A DNA stretch of 64,000 nt from Pseudomonas lini (GCF_030812475.1 NZ_JAUSSR010000001.1:1-64000); one strand, 5' to 3'. Counted from the first letter of the stretch, positions 43,099 to 50,953 are shown. A program made the numbers and translations. Notes: a model not told the origin generated them from the sequence alone.

Positions 43099-43117
43099 TT
43101 CGCATTCAGTGTTACGC

Positions 43118-43194
43118 GCAGCGGTAGTTCAGTCGGTTAGAATACCGGCCTGTCACGCCGGGGGTCGCGGGTTCGAGTCCCGTCCGCTGCGCCA
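43118..43194 (+). tRNA. tRNA-Asp (GTC anticodon), copy 1
   Basis: A 77-base cloverleaf: acceptor GCAGCGG pairs with CCGCTGC, anticodon stem-loop GGCCTGTCACGCC, T-loop GTTCGAGTC, encoded CCA. Confidence 0.97.
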
Positions 43195-43203
43195 TATTCG
43201 GTT

Positions 43204-43226
43204 ACCTGGAATGCTGAACGCCAGGT
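43204..43226 (+). other. Conserved hairpin 3' of tRNA-Asp copy 1
   Basis: ACCTGG pairs with CCAGGT around AATGCTGAACG. It recurs after copy 2 with a compensating base pair. Possibly a 3' processing element. Confidence 0.5.
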
Positions 43227-43236
43227 CACCACGGAA

Positions 43237-43260
43237 AAGCCCGCTCACGCGGGTTTTTTT
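43237..43260 (+). terminator. Terminator of tRNA pair 1
   Basis: AAGCCCGC and GCGGGTTT pair around TCAC, followed by a T run. Confidence 0.85.
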
Positions 43261-43331
43261 CTGCCTGAAGTTCCTGCAGGGTGCTTCGTTTCACGGGTTT
43301 TCAGATTTTTTTGAATAATTTATCAATTAAA

Positions 43332-43361
43332 TCAACACTTTATGAAAAACCGTGGCATAAT
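43332..43361 (+). promoter_or_regulatory. Promoter of the second tRNA pair
   Basis: A -10 box CATAAT, preceded at 18 bases by TCAACA, lies within a very AT-rich tract (43308-43345) that could serve as an UP element. The GTGCCCCGC discriminator resembles that of promoter 1. The -35 match is weak. Confidence 0.5.
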
Positions 43362-43382
43362 GTGCCCCGCAACGAAGGTAAA

Positions 43383-43458
43383 GGGTGATTAGCTCAGCTG
43401 GGAGAGCGTCTGCCTTACAAGCAGAATGTCGGCGGTTCGATCCCGTCATCACCCACCA
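43383..43458 (+). tRNA. tRNA-Val (TAC anticodon), copy 2
   Basis: Identical over all 76 bases to copy 1, offset by 360 bases. Confidence 0.97.
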
Positions 43459-43473
43459 CTTTCAACGCTACGC

Positions 43474-43550
43474 GCAGCGGTAGTTCAGTCGGTTAGAATA
43501 CCGGCCTGTCACGCCGGGGGTCGCGGGTTCGAGTCCCGTCCGCTGCGCCA
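43474..43550 (+). tRNA. tRNA-Asp (GTC anticodon), copy 2
   Basis: Identical over all 77 bases to copy 1. Confidence 0.97.
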
Positions 43551-43559
43551 TATTCGGTT

Positions 43560-43582
43560 ATCTGGAATGCTGAACGCCAGAT
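43560..43582 (+). other. Conserved hairpin 3' of tRNA-Asp copy 2
   Basis: ATCTGG pairs with CCAGAT around the same AATGCTGAACG loop. The C-G pair of copy 1 is replaced by T-A, a compensatory change. Confidence 0.5.
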
Positions 43583-43592
43583 CACCACACGC

Positions 43593-43617
43593 AAAGCCCG
43601 CCTAGTGCGGGCTTTTT
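43593..43617 (+). terminator. Terminator of tRNA pair 2
   Basis: AAAGCCCGC pairs with GCGGGCTTT around CTAGT, followed by T residues. Confidence 0.88.
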
Positions 43618-43649
43618 GCTGTCTGGAGATTGGCTTTTGCGCTTTTTCC

Positions 43650-43751
43650 CTGTAGGCGCGAGCTTGCTCGCGATGGTCTCAAGGGCGGCGCGTTGATTCA
43701 GGAAAAACGCGTTATCGTTAACGTTCTTCGCGAGCAAGCTTGCTCCTACAG
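43650..43751. repeat. REPIN between tRNA pair 2 and the FKBP gene
   Basis: CTGTAGGCGCGAGCTTGCTC and the inverted GCGAGCAAGCTTGCTCCTAC ends. With the terminator it accounts for most of the 364-base gap at 43551-43914; the rest (43752-43914) shows no gene. Confidence 0.88.
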
Positions 43752-43914
43752 ACGAAGATGACAGACTCTTCATCCTCCGATTCCGGAAATGCGTTGAAAC
43801 ACCTGAACTTATCAGAAGTTTCCTGCTCTCATGCCGGTAGCCATTGGTCGTGGCCGCCTGATAAGCTCGCGGCTTTACTCGATTGCCCTTTAGGCGCATG
43901 AACAAGGAAATAGC

Positions 43915-44631
43915 ATGAAACAGCATCGGTTGGCGGCGGCGGTGGCCCTGGTTGGCCTGGTACTAGCGGGTTGTGATTCGCAGACCAGCGTAGAGCTCAA
44001 AACCCCGGCGCAAAAAGCTTCCTACGGGATTGGCCTGAACATGGGCAAAAGCCTGGCTCAGGAAGGCATGGACGATCTGGACTCCAAAGCCGTTGCCCAG
44101 GGCATCGAAGATGCCGTCGGCAAGAAAGAACAGAAGCTGAAAGACGAAGAGCTGGTCGAGGCCTTCGCAGCACTGCAAAAGCGTGCTGAAGAACGTATGG
44201 CCAAGATGAGCGAAGAGTCGGCAACCGCCGGCAAGAAATTCCTCGAAGACAACGCCAAGAAAGCGGGTGTCACCACCACGGCTTCGGGCCTGCAGTATGA
44301 AGTGGTCAAGAAAGCCGATGGCGTACAGCCAAAGGCAACTGACGTCGTGACTGTCCACTACACCGGTACCCTGACCAACGGCACGGTTTTCGACAGCTCC
44401 GTCGAGCGCGGCAGCCCGATCGATCTACCGGTCAGCGGTGTGATCCCGGGTTGGGTCGAAGGCCTGCAACTGATGCACGTTGGCGAGAAGTACAAACTGT
44501 ACATTCCTAGCGAGCTGGCTTACGGCGCCCAAAGCCCGAGCCCGGCGATTCCAGCCAACTCGGTGCTGGTATTCGACCTGGAACTGCTGGGCATCAAGGA
44601 CCCGGCAAAACAGGACGACGCTGCCAAGTAA
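43915..44631 (+). CDS. FKBP-type peptidyl-prolyl isomerase lipoprotein
   Basis: 238 residues. Signal peptide with lipobox LVLAGC, so it is a lipoprotein (Cys21). Residues about 30-130 are the Mip/FkpA dimerisation helix (SYGIGLNMGKSLAQEGMDD). The C-terminal FKBP domain is intact: VTVHYTGTLTNGTVFDSSVERG, VIPGWVEGLQLM and AYGAQSPSPAIPANSVLVFDLEL carry the isomerase site. It should fold envelope proteins. Related gamma-proteobacterial proteins are FkpA and Mip. Confidence 0.94.
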   Translation: MKQHRLAAAVALVGLVLAGCDSQTSVELKTPAQKASYGIGLNMGKSLAQEGMDDLDSKAVAQGIEDAVGKKEQKLKDEELVEAFAALQKRAEERMAKMSEESATAGKKFLEDNAKKAGVTTTASGLQYEVVKKADGVQPKATDVVTVHYTGTLTNGTVFDSSVERGSPIDLPVSGVIPGWVEGLQLMHVGEKYKLYIPSELAYGAQSPSPAIPANSVLVFDLELLGIKDPAKQDDAAK

Positions 44632-44648
44632 TCGGCGTCTGCTCCAAC

Positions 44649-44678
44649 GACAACGCCTCGCTTATGCGGGGCGTTGTT
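44649..44678 (+). terminator. Probable terminator after the FKBP gene
   Basis: ACAACGCCTCGC pairs with GCGGGGCGTTGT around TTAT (one G-T pair). The T run is short, so termination may be partial. Confidence 0.65.
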
Positions 44679-44685
44679 GCATCTG

Positions 44686-44726
44686 GCGTTCAGCAAGGGT
44701 AAACAATGCGAACGGATGCTGAACGC
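44686..44726. repeat. Perfect 10-bp inverted repeat with TGCTGAACGC
   Basis: GCGTTCAGCA and TGCTGAACGC are separated by 21 bases. The core TGCTGAACGC also forms the loop and stem of both tRNA-Asp 3' hairpins 1.1-1.5 kb upstream. Confidence 0.5.
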
Positions 44727-44882
44727 TGGAGTCATAGCCATTGAGGACGCCCTGCGCTATCCGCGCCAGAGCGCCAAGTCAATGAAATCTTGGGTTTTTT
44801 TATGTGAGTAAAAAACGCCCGATCTGAGCCCAGCCCTTATGAAACGGGGGCTTCAGCCGCGAAATGCAGCTCTGTTCACAAG

Positions 44883-44907
44883 GTTATCCACAATTTGTGT
44901 GGATAAC
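44883..44907. promoter_or_regulatory. Paired inverted DnaA boxes upstream of the YkvA gene
   Basis: GTTATCCACA and TGTGGATAAC, a perfect 10-bp inverted repeat with a 5-base spacer, each contain the exact consensus DnaA box TTATCCACA. They lie 19 bases before the start codon, overlapping the expected leader. Confidence 0.6.
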
Positions 44908-44925
44908 ATTTCAGCGGGAGAATTT

Positions 44926-45381
44926 ATGAAAGCGCCCTGGAATTTCGCTCGTTTTCTGCCACTCGCCGGACGCCTGCTTGCTCGTGGTCGTTTGCCGACC
45001 TTGCTGTTCGCGGTGGCCAGCAAAGGTGCCACTCAGGGAAACCGGCTGGGCAAGCTCAAGGACGATCTGCGTTTGTTACAGGCGCTGTGCCTGGCCTATT
45101 GGCGAGGCGAGTACCGTGCCATCAGCCCGAAAGCGCTGATCTCGGTGGTCGCGGGCTTGATGTACTTCCTCAGTCCGGTGGATGCGATCCCGGACTTCAT
45201 TCCGATGTTCGGCATGCTCGATGACATCGCCGTGCTGGCTTGGCTGATGAAAGTCCTCGACGACGAACTCAACGCCTTCCGCGCCTGGCGCAAACGCCAG
45301 CTGCCGGAGAAGCTCGCCATTGTCGAGCGCCTGCCCGATACCCCGGAGCAACTCAAGCTTCAGCACCCGAAAAAGCACTGA
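44926..45381 (+). CDS. YkvA-family (DUF1232) membrane protein
   Basis: 151 residues from ATG after GGGAG; the frame opens 29 codons earlier across the DnaA-box repeat. YRAISPKALISVVAGLMYFLSPVDAIPDFIPMFG is the DUF1232 core (LSP-x-D-x-IPD), probably one or two membrane-embedded helices. The C terminus is charged. Function unknown. Paired DnaA boxes just before the gene suggest control by DnaA. Confidence 0.92.
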   Translation: MKAPWNFARFLPLAGRLLARGRLPTLLFAVASKGATQGNRLGKLKDDLRLLQALCLAYWRGEYRAISPKALISVVAGLMYFLSPVDAIPDFIPMFGMLDDIAVLAWLMKVLDDELNAFRAWRKRQLPEKLAIVERLPDTPEQLKLQHPKKH

Positions 45382-45494
45382 GCCTCTTCAAGACGTCCTT
45401 ATATTCAAACCCCTCGCGACCTTGGCCGCTGTTAGGATTACACTTCTAGGGAAAAGTGCCGACTCGCTAAGTGTCGTTGTCCTACGGGGAAGTC

Positions 45495-45830
45495 ATGGAT
45501 ATTCAGATAATCACACGCGAAGGCGAGCCCGAGTATGCAGTACTGCCGTGGGCTCAGTATCAGGCTTTACTGAAAGCAGCAGGCATCACCCAGCAACCGC
45601 CGCAGGTCGCCCAGGAGCGTCACGCGGCATCACCAGAGCCGATTCTTCCGGGTCTGGATCAACTCCGCAGTTTGCGCGAAGGAAAGGGCATCGCCATCGA
45701 GGCGCTGGCCCGCACGGTAGGCATCAGCCCGTCTTATCTGGCCCTGATCGAAAGTGGCGAGCGTCAACCCGACGCTGCGATTCGCCGCAGCCTGGCCTGG
45801 GAAATGACGGTGCCAGGGTGGAGGGATTAA
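45495..45830 (+). CDS. Small HTH (XRE-type) regulator
   Basis: 111 residues from the ATG after GGGGAAG. The N-terminal 35 residues (MDIQIITREGEPEYAVLPWA, QYQALLKAAG) resemble Phd/antitoxin beta-strand-helix starts. An XRE HTH follows (LDQLRSLREGKGIAIEALAR, GISPSYLALIESGERQP). It is the first gene of a compact three-gene cluster that ends at 46612. No toxin partner is recognisable. Confidence 0.85.
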   Translation: MDIQIITREGEPEYAVLPWAQYQALLKAAGITQQPPQVAQERHAASPEPILPGLDQLRSLREGKGIAIEALARTVGISPSYLALIESGERQPDAAIRRSLAWEMTVPGWRD

Positions 45831-45832
45831 TC

Positions 45833-46204
45833 GTGAGCGTACGCATCAGTCGTCAACATTGGGATGGATTACTCGGCGAGCTGGATCAGGCCCGTCGTCA
45901 GCGGCACCTTCTGACTTATCGCGCATTACTGGAACGTCTGCAGCTGCCGACGCCCGCCATGCAAACCCTGACCGCCGCCCTTGAGCATTTGGCCGCGCTG
46001 GACGCCAAGGCCGAACAGCCCTTGCGCAGTTCGCTGGTGATCAGCCAGGGCGCCAGTCGCCTGCCGCGCACCGGCTTCTTCGAATGCGTCGAACGCCTGG
46101 GGCGTTTTTCCGGGCCTTCCGATGGTGTCGCTGCTGCCTCCTGGCATGCTTCGGAAGTGGTGCGAGTATTCGAGTACGAATACCCCGAATCGGCGGAAGC
46201 CTGA
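45833..46204 (+). CDS. Conserved hypothetical protein, middle gene of the HTH operon
   Basis: 123 residues from GTG, two bases after the HTH stop, with GGAGGGATTAATC correctly placed. RISRQHWDGLLGELDQARRQ and LLTYRALLERLQLPTPAMQT suggest a helical N-terminal half, and the middle carries a conserved-looking SQGASRLPRTGFFECVERLGRF. I do not recognise the family. Its position between a regulator and a Sel1 protein with no gaps suggests shared function. Confidence 0.75.
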   Translation: MSVRISRQHWDGLLGELDQARRQRHLLTYRALLERLQLPTPAMQTLTAALEHLAALDAKAEQPLRSSLVISQGASRLPRTGFFECVERLGRFSGPSDGVAAASWHASEVVRVFEYEYPESAEA

Positions 46205-46612
46205 GTGTTTTTGCGACTCAAGGCGCGGGCCGGCTACTGGCTGGCGCGTCGTTTGTTTCACTGGTCATGGTTCGTCCGCCAGCCCCGCGGCTGGAGCTGG
46301 CTCGAGGGCCAGTTTGCGCGCATGGCCAACCTGGGTGATGTTGGTGCTCAAAGCTTCTACGGGCACATCCTGACCTTTCGCGGCGTTGGCCTTGGTGCTC
46401 GTGAGGAAGGCGTGCGCTTGTTGCGCCTGGCGGCGTTGGCGGGGGATGGCAAGGCGGCGTACCAGGTGGGCGTGATCAGCCTGGCGGGGACGGCGAGCAA
46501 GGCGCCGGATCCGGTCGAGGCGGCGCGGTTCTGGGAGATGGCTGCCAAGGCGGGGCATCCGTTGGCCGAGATCAAACTTAGAGAGTTGGTTTCTCGCGGA
46601 TCTCCGGATTAA
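46205..46612 (+). CDS. Sel1-repeat (TPR-like) protein
   Basis: 135 residues from a GTG that begins at the base after the previous stop. GAREEGVRLLRLAALAGDGKAAYQVGVISL and DPVEAARFWEMAAKAGHPLAEIKL are two Sel1-like repeats. The N-terminal 30 residues are basic and aromatic (RLKARAGYWLARRLFHWSWF), perhaps membrane-associated. Sel1 repeats mediate protein interactions. Confidence 0.83.
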   Translation: MFLRLKARAGYWLARRLFHWSWFVRQPRGWSWLEGQFARMANLGDVGAQSFYGHILTFRGVGLGAREEGVRLLRLAALAGDGKAAYQVGVISLAGTASKAPDPVEAARFWEMAAKAGHPLAEIKLRELVSRGSPD

Positions 46613-46771
46613 TTATCTGCCTGTCCCTGTCTGCCTATCGACCTGAAAAAGAAACGTGCGAAAGAGAAACATCCCTGCACATTTTGCGCTTGGGTAGCGA
46701 AATTTCTGGGCAAAGTTGTCGGAAGTTTCCTTCAAAGCGCGGCGACTTTCGTGAACTGGTGCGCGATGAGT

Positions 46772-46984
46772 TCAGTCGTTAGGCTTTGGGGGTCGCTGCA
46801 TATCCAGCGGCAGGGTGTAGGAACCCTTCAAGACTTTTAAGGTGACATTGGCGTCGATACTTGATTGCGGCCGTTGAAATGCGTCCGTAAAATTCGTTGC
46901 GGCGGCTATGTGTGGGCACGCTTCGGCGTGGTCGAGTTTTCGCCCTAAAGGTCTCGATATTCCTACCCCACGCATAGCTGCCAC
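46772..46984 (-). CDS. Possible small gene or repeat-derived frame, unknown
   Basis: A 70-codon minus-strand frame: MAAMRGVGISRPLGRKLDHA, then AEACPHIAAATN, then SIDANVTLKVLKGSYTLPLD and a PPKPND end. It looks more protein-like than its surroundings and I recall similar stretches repeated in other Pseudomonas genomes, so it may be a repeated element rather than a gene. No clear Shine-Dalgarno. Without it the 46613-47039 gap (427 bases) contains nothing else except an inverted CTGCCACC / GGATGGCAG repeat at 46979-47012. Confidence 0.3.
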   Translation of the reverse strand: MAAMRGVGISRPLGRKLDHAEACPHIAAATNFTDAFQRPQSSIDANVTLKVLKGSYTLPLDMQRPPKPND

Positions 46985-47039
46985 CCTAACCTGTAGGAAG
47001 GTGGATGGCAGTTCCTATCATCACTTTTAGGGTTTCCAT

Positions 47040-47366
47040 ATGACTACACTACATCCCGATCCACCTTACGAAAAACCGACCCCCCATCCCGAAAACCGCT
47101 TCATGGCGCTCACCAGCAACTGCAGCGACATATCCACGCTGTTCGTCGATACCCACGCGCCGCTTGATGTTTTGTATGACGCAGCCAACTACCGAATTCG
47201 CGCGGTAACCCAAGTGCTGGAGAACCTGTCAATGCGCGGTTCTATCGAGTGTGAATCCTTCATCCTCAGTGACTTTTCCTTGCTCTGTGCCATTCCGTTG
47301 CGCGATGGCTGCGATGTGCTGGATGTGATTGGTCGGCGGTTGCGGGCTCGGTCAGCGGCGAATTAG
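47040..47366 (+). CDS. Small Pseudomonas-type hypothetical protein (DUF3077-like)
   Basis: 108 residues. The N terminus MTTLHPDPPYEKPTPHPENR is Pro-rich, the middle LFVDTHAPLDVLYDAANYRIRAVTQVL resembles the L-x-x-A helix pattern of DUF3077/DUF6124-type small Pseudomonas proteins. It has a weak start context. Function unknown. A short inverted repeat and the minus-strand frame at 46772 lie upstream. Confidence 0.6.
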   Translation: MTTLHPDPPYEKPTPHPENRFMALTSNCSDISTLFVDTHAPLDVLYDAANYRIRAVTQVLENLSMRGSIECESFILSDFSLLCAIPLRDGCDVLDVIGRRLRARSAAN

Positions 47367-47396
47367 TTCAGAGAGTTGTAGTGTCTGAGCTGGCCT

Positions 47397-47607
47397 CTTC
47401 GCGAGCAAGCTCGCTCCCACAGGTTTTGTGTCGTTCGCAATATTTATAAACGACGCCATACCTGTGGGCGGGCTTGCTCCGGGCGGCGTTCCAACGAAAG
47501 CGGTGCGTCAAGCGACATCAATATTGACTGGGCCGCCATCTTCGCGAGCAAGCCCGCTCCCACATGAATTGCGCTTGACTGACTGGCATTGGGGCTTGCC
47601 CGCGAAG
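47397..47607. repeat. REP cluster
   Basis: One complete REPIN (47397-47497), then a further REP (TTCGCGAGCAAGCCCGCTCCC, 47541-47561) and a partial inverse GGGGCTTGCCCGCGAAG (47591-47607). With the terminator at 47672 it accounts for the 398-base gap at 47367-47764. Confidence 0.85.
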
Positions 47608-47671
47608 ACTTCAGCCCAATCAGCGCTGCCCATCAGCAATTCACCCTCTCGCCCAGGCACCGCCTGGCAAT

Positions 47672-47711
47672 AAAAAAAGGACTGAGTGCAAAAATGCACT
47701 CAGTCCTTTCT
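47672..47711 (-). terminator. Intrinsic terminator of prc
   Basis: A 15-base-pair perfect stem (AAAGGACTGAGTGCA with TGCACTCAGTCCTTT) around AAAA, with a T run on the minus strand. Confidence 0.93.
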
Positions 47712-47764
47712 TCACGACTTTATGAAGACGCTCCTGGGAGCGTCAGTATTAAATCGCCATCACC

Positions 47765-49879
47765 TCAGTGCTTGGCCACCGCCGTATTGAGCTTCAAGTA
47801 GTCCAGCAGAATCCGCCCGGTCTCGCTCAGGTAGGCATCGTCTTCCGGCTTGGTCTTGTCCGGCTCGGCTGCGATCAGGTCTTCATCTTCCTTCTTCAGC
47901 TCTTTGAGCGGCTCTTCGCCCTTGGCCTTGCGACGCAGATTCTCCATGGTCAGCTGCTTGGCTTCGATGTCGGCGTGTTGGGCGCGACGGTCGGCTTCAT
48001 TGAGGCTGACGGTTTTTTCCGCCATCAATTTCTGCGCCAGGGCCAGCTTGTCGCGGATGAACACGAACTCCGCGTCCTTGGCCGTACGCACGTCATGCTC
48101 GGACTGCAGCTGGGTGATGTACGGTTTGAAGGGGTCGAGCGCAGGCTTGATCGCCGCTCGGATGGTGTCCCACGGCATGGCTTCCGGCAGGGCGCTTTCG
48201 CCGATTTCCTTGGTGTCGATGATCGAGGGGTAGTCGATGTCCGGCAGTACGCCCTGATGCTGGGTGCTCTGGCCGGATACCCGGTAGAACTTGGCCAGGG
48301 TCAGTTTCAGTTCGCCATGGTTCAACGGCTGAATGGTCTGCACGGTGCCTTTGCCGAAGGTCTGGCCGCCGATGATCAAGGCGCGGTGGTAGTCCTGCAT
48401 GGCGCCGGCAAAAATCTCCGAAGCCGAGGCTGACAAACGGTTGACCAGCAGCGCCATCGGGCCTTTGTAGAACGCCCCCGGATTTTCATCTTCGAGCACG
48501 TCGACCCGGCCATCGGCATTACGCACCAGAACGGTCGGCCCTTTGTCGATGAACAGGCTGGTCAGTTCGGTGGCTTCCTGCAGGGAACCGCCGCCATTGT
48601 TGCGCAAGTCGATGACCACGCCATCGACCTTTTCTTTCTGCAACTCGGTCAGCAGTTTCTTGACGTCACGCGTGGTGCTCTTGTAGTCCGGATCACCGGC
48701 GCGGAAGGCCTTGAAGTCCAGGTAGAACGCCGGGATCTCGATGACGCCGAGCTTATAATCCTTGCCGTCCTGCTTGAGCTTGAGGACCGACTTCTTCACC
48801 GCCTGGTCTTCAAGCTTCACCGCTTCGCGGGTGATCGGGACGATCTTGGTGGTCTGGTCGTTCGGCGCATTGCTCGCCGGGATCACTTCCAGGCGCACCA
48901 CGGTGCCTTTCGGACCACGGATCAGCTTGACCACTTCGTCCAGGCGCCAGCCGACCACGTCGACCATTTCCTTGTTGCCCTGGGCCACACCGATGATCTT
49001 GTCGGCGGGTGCAACCATTTTGGTCTTGTCGGCCGGGCCTGCCGGCACCAGGCGCACGACTTTCACCTGGTCGTTGTCGCTCTGCAACACGGCGCCGATG
49101 CCCTCGAGGGACAGGCTCATGTTGATGTCGAAGTTCTCCGCGTTATCCGGTGACAGATAGTTGGTGTGCGGGTCGTAGGACATGGCGAAGGTGTTGATGT
49201 ACGCCTGGAAGATGTCCTCGGCACGGGTCTGGTCCAGGCGCGCCAACTGGTTCTTGTAGCGCTTGGTCAGGGTTTCCTGGATCTGCTTGGAATCCTTGCC
49301 GGCGATCTTCATCCGCAGGACTTCATCCTTGACGCGTTTGCGCCACAGTTCGTCGAGGTCTGCGGTGGATTTGAGCCAAGGGGCATCCTTGCGATCGATC
49401 AGCAAGGTTTCCTTGGTGGTGAAGTCGATTTTGTCGACGCCCTTGTTCAACTCGACGAGGGCGAAGTCCAGACGCGCCTTGACGCGGTCCAGGTAGCGCT
49501 TGTAGATGGTGAACCCGGCGTTCAGGTCGCCGCTTTTCAGAAAATCGTCGAACTGGGTTTTCCACTTGTCGAATTCGGCAATGTCGCTGGCCATGAAATA
49601 GCTGCGCGACGGATCCAGCAGCTTGAGGTAGCTGTCATAGATGATGACCGAGCGCGCATCATCGAGCGGCGGCTTGCTGTAGTGGTGGCGCTTGAGCAAT
49701 TCGACGACGTTCAGACTGGCGATCACTTCGTCACGGTCAGGCTGAAGCTTGTCCCAGCTATTGGCTGCGAATGTATTGCTCGACATCGGCATCAGGCCGA
49801 TACCAATTAACAGGGCTAGTGCGGTGCTGGGGAACAAATGCTTCATGCTGATTCGACGCGGGGACAATTGATAACGCAT
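47765..49879 (-). CDS. prc: Tail-specific carboxy-terminal protease Prc
   Basis: 704 residues; ATG at 49879 or the ATG 11 codons later (49846, MKHLFPSTALALLIGI) may be used; the second gives a more normal signal peptide. A PDZ domain is near 240-330 (GIGAVLQSDNDQVKVVRLVP). The Ser/Lys site is intact: NRLSASASEIFAGAMQDY and GGQTFGKGTVQTIQ. The C-terminal DUF3340 region is present. Prc degrades periplasmic proteins by their C termini, including penicillin-binding protein precursors and anti-sigma factors. Divergent from the quinone oxidoreductase gene. Confidence 0.95.
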   Translation of the reverse strand: MRYQLSPRRISMKHLFPSTALALLIGIGLMPMSSNTFAANSWDKLQPDRDEVIASLNVVELLKRHHYSKPPLDDARSVIIYDSYLKLLDPSRSYFMASDIAEFDKWKTQFDDFLKSGDLNAGFTIYKRYLDRVKARLDFALVELNKGVDKIDFTTKETLLIDRKDAPWLKSTADLDELWRKRVKDEVLRMKIAGKDSKQIQETLTKRYKNQLARLDQTRAEDIFQAYINTFAMSYDPHTNYLSPDNAENFDINMSLSLEGIGAVLQSDNDQVKVVRLVPAGPADKTKMVAPADKIIGVAQGNKEMVDVVGWRLDEVVKLIRGPKGTVVRLEVIPASNAPNDQTTKIVPITREAVKLEDQAVKKSVLKLKQDGKDYKLGVIEIPAFYLDFKAFRAGDPDYKSTTRDVKKLLTELQKEKVDGVVIDLRNNGGGSLQEATELTSLFIDKGPTVLVRNADGRVDVLEDENPGAFYKGPMALLVNRLSASASEIFAGAMQDYHRALIIGGQTFGKGTVQTIQPLNHGELKLTLAKFYRVSGQSTQHQGVLPDIDYPSIIDTKEIGESALPEAMPWDTIRAAIKPALDPFKPYITQLQSEHDVRTAKDAEFVFIRDKLALAQKLMAEKTVSLNEADRRAQHADIEAKQLTMENLRRKAKGEEPLKELKKEDEDLIAAEPDKTKPEDDAYLSETGRILLDYLKLNTAVAKH

Positions 49880-49984
49880 ATTAGGCCGTCTTTGAAGTCG
49901 CCGGTTCCGTAAAGGCCGGTCGCATAATGCAAAAAGCCCGGCGCTACAGCTACGGGCTCAGTCCAGACTCACTATGGAGGCACT

Positions 49985-50947
49985 GTGAAAGCATTGCAAG
50001 GCGTGGAAGGTCGAGTGGAGTGGGTGGACGAGCCGAGTCCTACGTGTGATGTAGGACAAGTCCGCATTCGTGTGGCGGCAGCAGGTCTCAATCGCGCCGA
50101 TTTGTTACAGAAGGCGGGCCTTTACCCGCCACCGCCGGGAGCCAGTCAGGCGCTGGGTCTTGAGTGTTCGGGGGTGATCAGCGAGGTTGGCCCGGGCTCG
50201 TCCTGGCAGGTCGGGGATCGGGTTTGCGCCTTGCTGGCCGGGGGCGGGATGGCCGAAGAGGTGGTTGTCGACGGACGGCATGTGCTGCCGGTTCCCGACG
50301 GAATGTCGCTGGCCGAGGCGGCAGCGCTACCCGAAGTGTACGCGACCGTCTGGCTGAATTTATTTCAACTGGCTGCGCTCAAACCGGGTGAGAAAGTTCT
50401 TCTGCATGCCGGGGCGAGTGGCATCGGTTCAGCTGCCATTCAGCTATGCAAGGCGTTTGGCAACCCGTGCTGGGTCAGCGTCGGTTCCGCCGAGCGCCTG
50501 GCTTACTGCGAGGCGCTCGGCGCCCAAGGCGGCGTGGTACGTAACGGCGATCTGGACAGCTTAAGGGATCTGGGACCGTTCGATGTGATCCTCGACCCGG
50601 TCGGTGGCAACTATGCCGAGCTGAATCTGAAGGTGTCGGCCCTGGATGGCCGCTGGGTGTTGATCGGGCTGATGGGCGGGCGTGAGGCCAAGCTGGACCT
50701 GGCGCAGGTGCTGGGCAAGCGCGTGCAGTTGTTGGGTTCGACCCTGCGCACTCGCAACGATCAGTTCAAGGCAGATTTGTTCAGTGATCTGAGTCAGCAT
50801 GTCTGGCCGCTGTTTGCCGAAGGGCGTCTGAGTGCGCAACTGGCGAAGACGTTTGCGATCAAGGATGCCGAGGCGGCGTTTGCGGAGTTGGCGAGCAATA
50901 AGGTTGCGGGGAAGTTGGTGCTGCTGATCGACGCTAGCCTCACGTGA
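49985..50947 (+). CDS. NAD(P)H-quinone oxidoreductase (PIG3-type MDR)
   Basis: 320 residues from GTG after TGGAGGCACT. MDR features: VRIRVAAAGLNRADLLQKAG, GLECSGVISEVGPG, cofactor loop HAGASGIGSAAIQLCKAFG near residue 140, and VSVGSAERLAYCEALG. The length and the YPPPPGAS motif match the zeta-crystallin/PIG3 group. It reduces quinones or related electrophiles. A REPIN follows. Confidence 0.92.
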   Translation: MKALQGVEGRVEWVDEPSPTCDVGQVRIRVAAAGLNRADLLQKAGLYPPPPGASQALGLECSGVISEVGPGSSWQVGDRVCALLAGGGMAEEVVVDGRHVLPVPDGMSLAEAAALPEVYATVWLNLFQLAALKPGEKVLLHAGASGIGSAAIQLCKAFGNPCWVSVGSAERLAYCEALGAQGGVVRNGDLDSLRDLGPFDVILDPVGGNYAELNLKVSALDGRWVLIGLMGGREAKLDLAQVLGKRVQLLGSTLRTRNDQFKADLFSDLSQHVWPLFAEGRLSAQLAKTFAIKDAEAAFAELASNKVAGKLVLLIDASLT

Positions 50948-50953
50948 CCCTTT

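Noticed and set aside
45495-45830. HTH gene as an antitoxin of a classic toxin-antitoxin pair
   Set aside because: The next gene does not resemble any known toxin, so no module is claimed.
47397-47607. REP cluster as a CRISPR array
   Set aside because: The units are inverted palindromes at irregular spacing with no constant-length spacers and no cas genes.
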